Part shown: positions 46,763 through 55,050 of the stretch, in pieces
How the letters are laid out: every line of letters starts with the position of its first letter
Numbering within the stretch: the stretch's first letter is position 1
Assembly: GCA_026002855.1 (NCBI GenBank)
Contig: BPGD01000001.1
Coordinates: 3,480,001-3,544,000, forward strand
Source: Bryobacteraceae bacterium
Lineage (GTDB): Bacteria; Acidobacteriota; Terriglobia; Bryobacterales; Bryobacteraceae
Length of the DNA: 64,000 nucleotides
Direction of reading: 5' to 3'
Position numbers and translations under genes: made by a program
The notes under the pieces: model-generated
Seen by the model: only the letters and a program-made list of their open reading frames with translations
What the model was told of the DNA's origin: nothing
Databases searched by the model: none

Positions 46763-48481
46763 ATGGAGCCGCGCGCGCAGCACCTGCATACGTATTTCCT
46801 GTTTCCGTTCGCGGTGGACAAGGAAGCGGTGATGGCGGACCATCAGCGGGTGTGGTCGAAGCACACGTTGTGGAGCGCCGGGCTGGACGAGTGGATCAAC
46901 GACCATGCCATGGGCGCGGGCTCGCCCGTTCCCGGAAAGCTGGGCCGCTGGCAGCGGGATCCTTTCCGCCGCTTCGACATGGATTCGTTCGCCTATCAGG
47001 ACATGGTGTTCTTCCACCCCTTTGTGCGGCGGGTGTTTTTTGACGTCGGCGACGGCATCAGCGGCGAAGGACCGCCGGAGAACATGCTGCGCGTCTATAC
47101 GATCCCGCTGGCGCATCTGGGCGAGACGGGGCGCAGGCTGGTCTTCTTCGCCGCCGACTCGCGCGGCCGCTCGGCGAGCGCGCAGGTCACCGACCTACGG
47201 CTGTTCATGTTCGCCAACGGGATCGGCATTCTCACCATCGGCGTCGAGTGCACGGACATCGGCGTTTCACAGGCGCTGTGGATCAACGAGATGATGCGGA
47301 AGGTGTATCCTTCCAGCGGCCGGCAGGTGCGCGAGGGGCGCGTGCCCAACCGGATGGAGCTGCGCCTGGAGGGCGGCGGCGAGACGGCGGTGATCAGCGA
47401 GGAACGCTTCTCGCGCTGCGTCATGCGGGGTTACCTGCCGCCGCTCAGCCGCCTGGTCACCGACCTGCTGTATTTCCTGAATTATTCCACGCAGGAGTTC
47501 GAGCCGCTCCTGGACGAGCGGATGACGGTGTATTCGTACATGTCGATCGACCCGGCCAGCGTGGGGCCGGGCTTCGAGCAGAGCGAAGAATACGAAATCC
47601 TGATGTCGCGCTTCCTGTACGTGGACCGCTGGGGCGACGGCTACCGCTACGAACCCGGGTTTACGCGCGAGGCGATGCGGCGCCAGGTGTACCGGCGATG
47701 GGCCCACCAGGGGACGCTCTACGGCTTTACGAGCTATTCCAATGTCACGCTCGTTCTGGGGCGGCACGACTGCGACGAGCACCTGGTCCGCGAGGGTTTC
47801 CTCATCCACCGGATGTTCATGTCGCGCTACTACCTCCAGGTGGTGGTCGCGCTGTTTTACCGCGCCACGCTGCTCGACTTCAGCGAGCGGACGGCGCTCG
47901 TGTCGCGGAGGTTGAGCCGCAAGTTCGGCTCCTATGACATCACCGAAGAGGACACGCGGCTGGTGGCGCGCCTGATGGCCGAAGTGCAGCTCTTCTCCAA
48001 TTACTGGTATTTTCGGGAGCTGGCCAACAAGGACGAGGAAATAGAGCACTTTCAGATGCAGTGCGAGGAGTTCCGCGTGCCGGAAATGAAGGCCGAACTC
48101 GAGCAGGAGATCGAGAAGCTCAACAATACGCTGGAGCGGATCTACCAGCAACGCAACACCGAATCGATCAACCGCCTGGCGATGTTGAGCATGATTCTCG
48201 GCGGAGGGGCGATGATCACGGGCTATTTTGGAATGAATTTCGGCCGGGAATTCGAAGCGCTGTTTTTCCAGGGAGAGAAGCTAAAGGGGCTGCATTATAC
48301 ATCCGTCATTGCGGTGACTCTTCTTGTGGCGGGCTCGCTTCTGTTTGCGACCTATCTGGTCGCCGCCAACTGGAGTGACTACCGCAAAATCCTGCTGCCC
48401 TCGCGGCGGGACACGCTGGAAAGCCTGCGGCGCACTGCGGGCTTCGGCGAGGAGCCGGAGGAAGAGGAAGAGCAGCCGTAG
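46763..48481 (+). CDS. CorA-like membrane protein with very large N-terminal domain
   Basis: 572 residues. The last third looks like the CorA/MIT family: a long coiled helix (EEIEHFQMQCEEFRV..LEQEIEKLNNTLERIYQQRNTES), a first membrane helix (LAMLSMILGGGAMITGYF) ending in the signature G490-M491-N492, an acidic loop, and a second helix (YTSVIAVTLLVAGSLLFATYLV), then a cytoplasmic tail rich in Glu. The N-terminal 440 residues are unlike the usual CorA cytoplasmic domain and contain many aromatic residues and the conserved-looking block HTLWSAGLDEWINDHAMG. It may import or export Mg2+ or a related divalent cation, with an unusual regulatory domain. Confidence 0.75.
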   Translation: MEPRAQHLHTYFLFPFAVDKEAVMADHQRVWSKHTLWSAGLDEWINDHAMGAGSPVPGKLGRWQRDPFRRFDMDSFAYQDMVFFHPFVRRVFFDVGDGISGEGPPENMLRVYTIPLAHLGETGRRLVFFAADSRGRSASAQVTDLRLFMFANGIGILTIGVECTDIGVSQALWINEMMRKVYPSSGRQVREGRVPNRMELRLEGGGETAVISEERFSRCVMRGYLPPLSRLVTDLLYFLNYSTQEFEPLLDERMTVYSYMSIDPASVGPGFEQSEEYEILMSRFLYVDRWGDGYRYEPGFTREAMRRQVYRRWAHQGTLYGFTSYSNVTLVLGRHDCDEHLVREGFLIHRMFMSRYYLQVVVALFYRATLLDFSERTALVSRRLSRKFGSYDITEEDTRLVARLMAEVQLFSNYWYFRELANKDEEIEHFQMQCEEFRVPEMKAELEQEIEKLNNTLERIYQQRNTESINRLAMLSMILGGGAMITGYFGMNFGREFEALFFQGEKLKGLHYTSVIAVTLLVAGSLLFATYLVAANWSDYRKILLPSRRDTLESLRRTAGFGEEPEEEEEQP

Positions 48482-48670
48482 CGGACAGGCGGCGCGAGCA
48501 GGAAACGGTCAGGCGGCAACCGGCCCGGGCCGAGAACGCCTTGCCGCGCTGCCGTAAGAGGCGAGAGTGAAGCGGCCGCAGGCCGCGAGACCGGGCGGCC
48601 ACGCGCAGCGGCATGGAATGCTACCGCCATGCGCCCCGCCGCGGCTGATATCCTGAACATCTTGCCTCCG

Positions 48671-49927
48671 ATGACGGCACGCCGGGTTGTGCTACTGGTC
48701 CTGCTGGGGGCCGCGTGTGCGGCCGCCCAGGAGCCGGCGACACGGGAAGAACTGATCGAGAAGGAGCGCGAGCAGCGCGCCCGGCAGCTCAAGCCGGAAC
48801 GGGCCAGCCGGTGGGAGGAGCGCATCCGTCTGATTAAGGAAAGAAAGATCCCGGAGCGGATCAGCTACGGATATAACGGCCTTCGGGTGAAGCTCGGAGG
48901 AATGATCACCCAGGGCGGTTTCGGCATCGGACCCGAATATTACCGCGAGGATCTCCTCGACGGGCGGCTGGAGGCCCAGGCCGCCTGGCAGATCTCCACG
49001 CGCGGCTATCAGCGCGGCCTCCTGCGGCTCAGGTCCCGGGAGCTGCTCCAGGGTCACGTCGAAGCAGAAATGCTCTCGATGTCGCACTATTATCCGAGCA
49101 TCCAGTACTATGGGCCCGGGCCGGATTCCAGAAAGACCGGCCGCAGCAATTATCTTCTCGATGACAACTCGGTGGACTGGAGCCTCGGCGTGGCGCCCGT
49201 GCGCGGGGTGCTGCTCGGCGGCAGCACGGGTCTTCTGTGGATCAACATCGGGCCCGGCAGGGACGACCGGTTCGCCTCCGCGGAGGCGCTCTATTCGCCG
49301 GTTCAGGCGCCGGGCATTGACCGTCAGACGGATTTTCGCCGGTATGGATCCTTCGTGCGCGTCAATTATCTCGATGACCCCGCCGGCCCGCGCGCGGGGG
49401 GATTCTACGTCTTCCAGTTCAACCGGTATGATGACCGGCGCGGGCCCGGCTATGGCTTTCAACTGCTGGAAACCGAGCTCCGACAGTACATCCCGTTTTT
49501 CAACAAACGGCGCGTAATCGCCCTGCGCGGACGCACGTTGCTCACAGACACAAACGCCGGCGAGTCCGTCCCCTTCTACCTCCAGCCGTGGCTCGGCGGC
49601 CCGGACGACCTGCGCGGGTTCCGCCCGTTCCGCTTCCGCGACCGCAACTCGCTGCTGCTCAACGCAGAATACCGCTGGGAGGTGTTCGCCGGACTGGACA
49701 TGGCCATTTTCACCGACGCCGGAAAAGTCTTTCCGCGGCGGGGCCAGCTCAATTTCAGCCGGCTGGAAAAGAGCTACGGATTCGGATTCCGATTCAACGC
49801 CCGGAACCGGACTTTTCTGCGCATGGATTTTGGCTTCAGCCGCGAGGGATTTCAGGCGTGGTTCAAGTTTAACGACGTCTTTCCGATGCGCCCGCTCGGC
49901 ACGTCGTCGACGCAGCCCTACCAGTGA
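48671..49927 (+). CDS. Omp85-superfamily barrel without POTRA domains
   Basis: 418 residues from ATG 48671 (an earlier ATG at 48629 lacks a signal sequence directly after it). A signal peptide (RRVVLLVLLGAACAAAQ) is followed by a charged coiled segment (about 20-60), then continuous beta-strand repeats. The C-terminal half has the Omp85 motif region LGGPDDLRGFRPFRFRDRNSL, LLNAEYRWEVFAGLDMAIF and DAGKVF, and ends FKFNDVFPMR..SSTQPYQ. No POTRA domain fits in the short N-terminal part. It is likely an outer-membrane protein, a pore or assembly factor. The stop overlaps the next gene (GTGA), linking it to the secreted kinase-like protein. Confidence 0.8.
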   Translation: MTARRVVLLVLLGAACAAAQEPATREELIEKEREQRARQLKPERASRWEERIRLIKERKIPERISYGYNGLRVKLGGMITQGGFGIGPEYYREDLLDGRLEAQAAWQISTRGYQRGLLRLRSRELLQGHVEAEMLSMSHYYPSIQYYGPGPDSRKTGRSNYLLDDNSVDWSLGVAPVRGVLLGGSTGLLWINIGPGRDDRFASAEALYSPVQAPGIDRQTDFRRYGSFVRVNYLDDPAGPRAGGFYVFQFNRYDDRRGPGYGFQLLETELRQYIPFFNKRRVIALRGRTLLTDTNAGESVPFYLQPWLGGPDDLRGFRPFRFRDRNSLLLNAEYRWEVFAGLDMAIFTDAGKVFPRRGQLNFSRLEKSYGFGFRFNARNRTFLRMDFGFSREGFQAWFKFNDVFPMRPLGTSSTQPYQ

Positions 49928-51498
49928 GCGTCATGAAGAAGCTGTTACTCGCTCTCGTCTTTGGCGCGACGGTTTCCGGGCAGAAGTTCTATCCCGACGA
50001 CCCGCTGCTCGTTGAGCCGCCGCCGCTCGACGCCGGCAGGCCGGCGCGGCGGAAACTCTCTGACTGGTACGACCTGTTCTGGCACGTGCTGGCCACGCCT
50101 GGCGAAAAGCAGCCGCGCACGGGCCCGCCCATCCGCGCAAAGAACGTGAACACATTGGGCGACCCGATGGATGGCGCCTGGTACGTGCGCCGCCACTACT
50201 GGCGGCGGATGACGCTCGAAGAACTGCAACGAGGGCCCGGCGGAATGGCGCCGCCCGTGTTTCCCTGGACCGTGGTCGCGGCCAAGGGCGAAGGAATCAC
50301 GCCCGGTTTCACCGTGATTGACGCGACAAAGCGCCGGTTTTTCATCAAACTCGATCCGAAAAGCAACCCGGAGATGATGACGGCGGCCGAGGTGATCTCC
50401 GACCGGTTTTTTTACGCTCTTGGCTATCATGTGGCCGATGAATATATTGTCGAGTTCGACCCGAAAGACCTGGTCATTGAGGACCGGCTTACCTTCGTCA
50501 ACCAGCACGGAATCCAGCGTCCCTTCACCCCGCGCAACCTCACGGAACTGCTGCTGAAGGCGCCGCGTACCAGGAAGGGGCGCTACCGCGCCGTCGCCAG
50601 CCTCGCCCTGGAAGGACAGCCGCTCGGGCCCTTCCGCTGGTTCGGAACCCGGGCGGACGACCCGAACGACATTGTGCCTCACGAACACCGCCGCGAACTG
50701 CGGGCGGCCCATGTCTTCTTTGCATGGCTGAACCATGACGACTCGCGCGCCATCAATACGCTTGACACGCTCATCAGCCGCGGCGGGAAGTCATTCATCC
50801 GCCATCACCTGCTCGACTTCGGCTCCACCCTCGGCAGCGGCAGCGACCGCCCGAACAGTCCCCGCTCCGGCGCCTATCTGTTCGACTGGCGCGAGTCGCT
50901 GATTGAAATGGCAACTCTCGGGCTTCATGTTCCCTACTGGGCGAAGGCGAAATACCCGAAATATCCGGCGATCGGACTGTTTGAATCCAGGGCATTCGAC
51001 CCGGAAAAATGGCTGCCGGAATACCCGAATCCGGCGCTGCTCAACCGCCTGCCGGACGATGAATTCTGGGGCGCCAAACAGGTGATGTATTTTACCGACG
51101 AGGAGATCCGCGCGATCGTGCGCACGGGCGAGCTCTCTGACCCGGAGGCGGAGGAATACCTGGTGCGATGCCTGATCGAGCGGCGGGACAAGATCGGCCG
51201 CGCCTACTTCCGCAAGGTGTTGCCGATTGACCGGTTCGAAGTCCGGGGCGGCGAGCTGGTCTTCGAAGACCTGGCGGCCAAACACGGGTTGCCGTCGCCG
51301 GCGCCGTATGAGATCGTCTGGCGGGAGTTCGATAATGGGACGGGGCAGGCCGGCCGGACCCTGGCAGCGGGCCCGCGTCTCCCTTCCGCGGCTGGCCCAT
51401 ACTGCATGGCAGAGATTGGCTCGGCCTCGAGGCCGGGACAGAAGGTTTTTGTCTGGCTGCGTGGCGCGCAGGTGGTTGGAATCGAGCGCACATGGTGA
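49924..51498 (+). CDS. Secreted protein with kinase-like (HipA/Fam20-type) motifs
   Basis: 524 residues from GTG 49924 (GTGA overlap with the barrel gene); ATG 49933 is an alternative and gives a cleaner signal peptide (MKKLLLALVFGATVSG). Motifs with kinase character: K142 in RFFIKLDPK, E156 in TAAEVISDRFFYALGYHV, then W-L-N-H-D272-D273-S-R-A-I-N278, and L-D298-F-G in HHLLDFGSTLGSGSD. The K/E, D-x4-N and DFG-like order parallels atypical kinases such as HipA, Fam20 and CotH. No known family name can be assigned. The signal peptide means it acts outside the cytoplasm. Coupled genes on both sides (barrel, nucleotide transporter) support a shared function; catalysis is inferred only. Confidence 0.65.
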   Translation: MSVMKKLLLALVFGATVSGQKFYPDDPLLVEPPPLDAGRPARRKLSDWYDLFWHVLATPGEKQPRTGPPIRAKNVNTLGDPMDGAWYVRRHYWRRMTLEELQRGPGGMAPPVFPWTVVAAKGEGITPGFTVIDATKRRFFIKLDPKSNPEMMTAAEVISDRFFYALGYHVADEYIVEFDPKDLVIEDRLTFVNQHGIQRPFTPRNLTELLLKAPRTRKGRYRAVASLALEGQPLGPFRWFGTRADDPNDIVPHEHRRELRAAHVFFAWLNHDDSRAINTLDTLISRGGKSFIRHHLLDFGSTLGSGSDRPNSPRSGAYLFDWRESLIEMATLGLHVPYWAKAKYPKYPAIGLFESRAFDPEKWLPEYPNPALLNRLPDDEFWGAKQVMYFTDEEIRAIVRTGELSDPEAEEYLVRCLIERRDKIGRAYFRKVLPIDRFEVRGGELVFEDLAAKHGLPSPAPYEIVWREFDNGTGQAGRTLAAGPRLPSAAGPYCMAEIGSASRPGQKVFVWLRGAQVVGIERTW

Positions 51499-52886
51499 AC
51501 GTCCCCGAACATCCGTCCTATGTTTCGTTCCCGGTTTTCCGGTCGCTGGACAGCCGGCCGGCGAGCCGGCTGGACCGCTTCCTCTGCCTCTTCGCCGACG
51601 TCCGGGGCGGGGAAGGCGCAGGCGCGCTGCTGCTGTTCGCGAACATCTTCCTCCTGCTTTCGGCCTACTACCTGCTGAAGACGGCGCGCGAGCCGCTCAT
51701 TCTCACCGAGCAGGGCGCGGTGGTGAAAACGTATCTGTCGGCCGGGCAGGCGCTGCTGCTCCTGGTCGTGATCCCTCTTTATAGCCGGTTGGCCTCGAAG
51801 CTGAAGCGCGCGTGGCTGCTGAGCGGGATTTCCGTCTTTTTTGCGGCCAATCTGGCAGCGTTTCATGCGGCAGCGGCAGCGGGAAACCGAATTGGAATTC
51901 CGTTCTATCTGTGGGTGGGAATTTTCAACGTGTTCGCCATTTCCCAGTTCTGGGCATTTGCCAACGACCTGTACACCGAGCCGCAGGGGAAGCGCCTGTT
52001 TCCGTTGATTGGCGTGGGCGCCTCGCTCGGCGCGGTGGCCGGAGCGCGCGCCGCCGCTGACGCGGTGAAGCAGCTCGGCGCATTGCCGCTGCTTGTGGCC
52101 GGAGGGGCGCTTCTGCTGGCATGCGCGCTGCTCACGGTGCTGGCCGACCGCCGGATCTCTGAGCGGGCGGGCGCCGCCCAGTTGCTGGCCCGCCAGCAGC
52201 CGCTCCGCCCCGGCGACGGATTCCTGATGATCTTCCAGGACCGGTACCTGGTGATGATCGCGTTTCTGGTGCTGCTGCTGAACGTGGTCAATACTTCGGG
52301 CGAATTTCTGCTTTCAAGTCTGGTCACCGAGCAGGCCGCGCGTGTCGCGGGCGCGGGACCCGAGTTTGCCGAGGCGCGGCGGCGGTTCATCGGGGCGTTT
52401 TTCGGCGAGTATTTTTTCTGGGTGAACACGCTGAGTTTTCTTTTCCAGGCATTTCTCGTGTCGCGCCTGTTCCGGCATCTCGGGGTTGGCGGCACGCTGT
52501 TCGTCCTGCCACTGATCGCGTTCACCGGATACTCGCTGCTGCTGGCGGCGCCGGTGCTGGGCGTGATCCGGCTGCTAAAAATCGTCGAAAACAGCGCCGA
52601 TTATTCCATCCAGAACACCGCCCGCCAGGCGCTGTTTCTGCCGACGGCGCGCGAGGTAAAGTACAAGGCGAAGGCGGCCATCGACACGTTTTTCCAGCGC
52701 GCCGGCGACGTGGCCCAGGCGGGCATCGTCTGGGCTGGGACAAACGTTCTGGAGCTATCGATCAGCGGTTTTGCGCTGCTGAACCTTGCGCTGACGGTCG
52801 TCTGGCTGCTGCTGGTCATGTATCTGGCGAGAGAGTACCGGAAGAGGAGCGCGGCTGCGTCTGCTCCGCTTCCAGCCGCCTCCTGA
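51492..52886 (+). CDS. NTT-like nucleotide/ADP-ATP transporter family protein
   Basis: 464 residues. The ATG overlaps the end of the kinase-like gene. Twelve hydrophobic helices are spread over the protein. The family signature YYLLKTAREPLILTEQGAVVKTYLSAGQ near residues 57-84 is characteristic of NTT (Npt1/Tlc-like) nucleotide transporters, and the loop NSADYSIQNTARQALFLPTAREVKYKAKAAIDTF near 365-400 resembles their conserved C-terminal loop. In parasites these exchange ATP and ADP across the membrane. In free-living acidobacteria the substrate is not known. It follows a secreted kinase-like gene in the same operon. Its 3' end overlaps the opposite-strand gene at 52816 by 71 bases. Confidence 0.8.
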   Translation: MVNVPEHPSYVSFPVFRSLDSRPASRLDRFLCLFADVRGGEGAGALLLFANIFLLLSAYYLLKTAREPLILTEQGAVVKTYLSAGQALLLLVVIPLYSRLASKLKRAWLLSGISVFFAANLAAFHAAAAAGNRIGIPFYLWVGIFNVFAISQFWAFANDLYTEPQGKRLFPLIGVGASLGAVAGARAAADAVKQLGALPLLVAGGALLLACALLTVLADRRISERAGAAQLLARQQPLRPGDGFLMIFQDRYLVMIAFLVLLLNVVNTSGEFLLSSLVTEQAARVAGAGPEFAEARRRFIGAFFGEYFFWVNTLSFLFQAFLVSRLFRHLGVGGTLFVLPLIAFTGYSLLLAAPVLGVIRLLKIVENSADYSIQNTARQALFLPTAREVKYKAKAAIDTFFQRAGDVAQAGIVWAGTNVLELSISGFALLNLALTVVWLLLVMYLAREYRKRSAAASAPLPAAS

Positions 52887-55050
52887 GCGACAGCTCGATG
52901 CTGGCGTGCGAGCGCAGCAGTTCATCGACGGCCCGGGCCGCATCCAGCGGGCCGGCGGCGGGCGGCTGTTCGAGGATTTCGCGGAGACGCGCTCCGAGTC
53001 CGCGGGGCAACACGCCGTCAAGGTACTCGAGCGCGAGGGCGCGGAGCGCTTCATCGTCGGCGTGCAGCGAGCGAAAGGCGGCCTTCAGCGGCTCGCGCGG
53101 CAGCACGAGCGCAAGCAGGCTGAACAGGTGCTCGAGGCTCCGGTCGGCACGCTCCCGGAGAATTTCGTCGAGGTGCGGGATCTGCTCGAGCGGCGGCTGA
53201 TCCCCAAGGAGGCGGCGGCTGCGCCAGATGTTGCGGTCGACGGAGAGCTCGCGCTCGATGGCGTCATAGATGACATCGGCCGGCGGCGCCAGTGCCGGCT
53301 GACGGCAGACGAGCTCGTCGAGCGCCCGTGCCGAGCGGAAGCGCACTTCAAAGCGCTCGTCGGCAAGTCCGACGAGCAGCGCCTCCATCGCCCTGCGGCC
53401 GCCCACGGCGAGCAGCAGGGAGGGGATGCGGCGGCGGATGGCGACGTCGCAGTGCGGGTCGGCCAGACGGTCGCCGAGTTGTCCGGCGATCGGCGAGCGG
53501 ACGCTGAGCAGCGTTTCGCGGGCGGCCCCGTAGATCGCGTTCCAGGCCAGCAGATCGATGACTGCGGGAACCAGCACCGGGTCGAGCGGGCGCTGTGCCT
53601 GGAGCGCGCGGCGCACGCGGTCGGCCTGGCCGGAGCGCAGCTCGGCCAGACAGAGGGCGGCATCGTCGATCAGTGCAGGCAACGCAGGCCGAGTCGGCTG
53701 GATGGGAGCCGGCGGGGGCGGGGGCGGAGGCGAGGGCGCCGGTTCGGCGTAGCGCGACTCGAGCAGCTCGCGGTCCAGCGTCCAGTCCGCCGCGCCGGAC
53801 AGCAGCGCTTCGGCGGCGCGATAGACGAGCCCACGCTCGACCACCTGGACATAGATGCGGTCGAGCTGGCGCGCCACCCAGGTGTTGATGAGGGCCAGCA
53901 GCGCGGTGATCAGCAGCAGCACGCCCGGCAGCGGCGTGCCGGGCGTCCACAGCGCCGCCTGGCAGACGGCCCCGCCGAGCGCATCTCCCAGCCGATCAAA
54001 GCCGACGTCGATCACCGTCTTGACCGACCGTTTCTCCGAGGGCGGGATGGGGGTGTACATCAGCTCGTAGCCGGCGCGGAAAAAGGAGCCGCGCAGCGAC
54101 GCCTCCACTGCGCGCAACCCGGCGATGACGGGGAACAGCGGGGCCGCCATCGCCGCCAGGCTCCCGGCGGCCACCATGCCGGGAAGCGAGCCCACGGTGG
54201 CGCCAACGCCGAGTTTTTCCAGGGCGCGGCGGCTGGCCAGCGTCTGGAGCGTGAACGAGACCAGCGCGACGCCGGTGTTGAAATAGGCGAAGAACTCCAG
54301 CAGTGCGTCGCCCCGCCCGAGCGCCTGCGTGGCAGCGCGCTTGTACAGGAAGTCGACAATCGCCGCCGTGGCCGTGCCGAGCGCGACCAGCGCCGCCAGG
54401 TGGCGCAGATGCGGCGCGGCCCGCAGGACCTTGCGCGGAGAGACCCAAAGCGCTGGATGGCCGCGTTGCGCCTGGCGGCTGTGGGGCGCCCGCAGCAACA
54501 GGAGTCCGCACAGAAGATGAATGAGGCCCAGCGCTGCTACCAGGGCGGTCTCGTGGCCTGCGCCAGCGAGGTTCGGCCAGTTGGCGGCGAACAGGCCGCC
54601 GAGGACGCTGCCGGTGGTGCCCGCTCCGGCGATGCGCCCGAAGCGCTTCTTTGCCTGGACCGGATCCATCTCCTCGCTGAGCAGCAGCCAGAAGCTGGAT
54701 AGCAGCACCGCCGCGAAGGCGACCATGTGCAGATAGACGGCCACCGCGCCCAGCCGCGGGCTCGTCTCGGCGAGGCGCCATTCGAGGATCTGGAGGACGC
54801 CACTGGCCAGGAAGCTGAGCGGCACGGCGCGCGCCGGGCTGAAGCGGCTGTAGATGCGCGCCCCGAACACGCCCAGCAGCACGCTGAGCACGGCGGCGGC
54901 CATCACCATGCGGGGCAGCGCCTCGGCGCCGAAGCTCTGGAGGAACAGCGCGTCCCGGATGGACTTGCCGCCCACCTGGTGCGACATCATCAGCGCTGCG
55001 GTGGCCATGGCCGCCCAGGCCGGGAACCTGCGCTGGCTCGCCGCCGCCAC
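52816..55050 (-). CDS. NTT-like transporter fused to HEAT-like helical repeats
   Basis: 744 residues from GTG 55050 with AGGAG nine bases upstream. The first 420 residues form 10-12 membrane helices related to the NTT/MFS group (GGKSIRDALFLQSFGAEALPRMV, FRAGYELMYTPIPPSEKRSVKTVIDVGFDRLGDALGG). A proline-rich spacer follows (about 450-465). The last 280 residues are short alpha-helical pairs with alternating leucines (ELLESR, VIDLLAWNAIYG, AMEALLVGLADERFEVRFRSARALDELV), typical of HEAT-type repeats. It probably transports a nucleotide-like compound with a cytoplasmic sensor or scaffold. The preceding kinase gene ends in TAA immediately before its GTG, so they are one operon. Confidence 0.75.
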   Translation of the reverse strand: MAAASQRRFPAWAAMATAALMMSHQVGGKSIRDALFLQSFGAEALPRMVMAAAVLSVLLGVFGARIYSRFSPARAVPLSFLASGVLQILEWRLAETSPRLGAVAVYLHMVAFAAVLLSSFWLLLSEEMDPVQAKKRFGRIAGAGTTGSVLGGLFAANWPNLAGAGHETALVAALGLIHLLCGLLLLRAPHSRQAQRGHPALWVSPRKVLRAAPHLRHLAALVALGTATAAIVDFLYKRAATQALGRGDALLEFFAYFNTGVALVSFTLQTLASRRALEKLGVGATVGSLPGMVAAGSLAAMAAPLFPVIAGLRAVEASLRGSFFRAGYELMYTPIPPSEKRSVKTVIDVGFDRLGDALGGAVCQAALWTPGTPLPGVLLLITALLALINTWVARQLDRIYVQVVERGLVYRAAEALLSGAADWTLDRELLESRYAEPAPSPPPPPPPAPIQPTRPALPALIDDAALCLAELRSGQADRVRRALQAQRPLDPVLVPAVIDLLAWNAIYGAARETLLSVRSPIAGQLGDRLADPHCDVAIRRRIPSLLLAVGGRRAMEALLVGLADERFEVRFRSARALDELVCRQPALAPPADVIYDAIERELSVDRNIWRSRRLLGDQPPLEQIPHLDEILRERADRSLEHLFSLLALVLPREPLKAAFRSLHADDEALRALALEYLDGVLPRGLGARLREILEQPPAAGPLDAARAVDELLRSHASIELSLRRRLEAEQTQPRSSSGTLSPDT

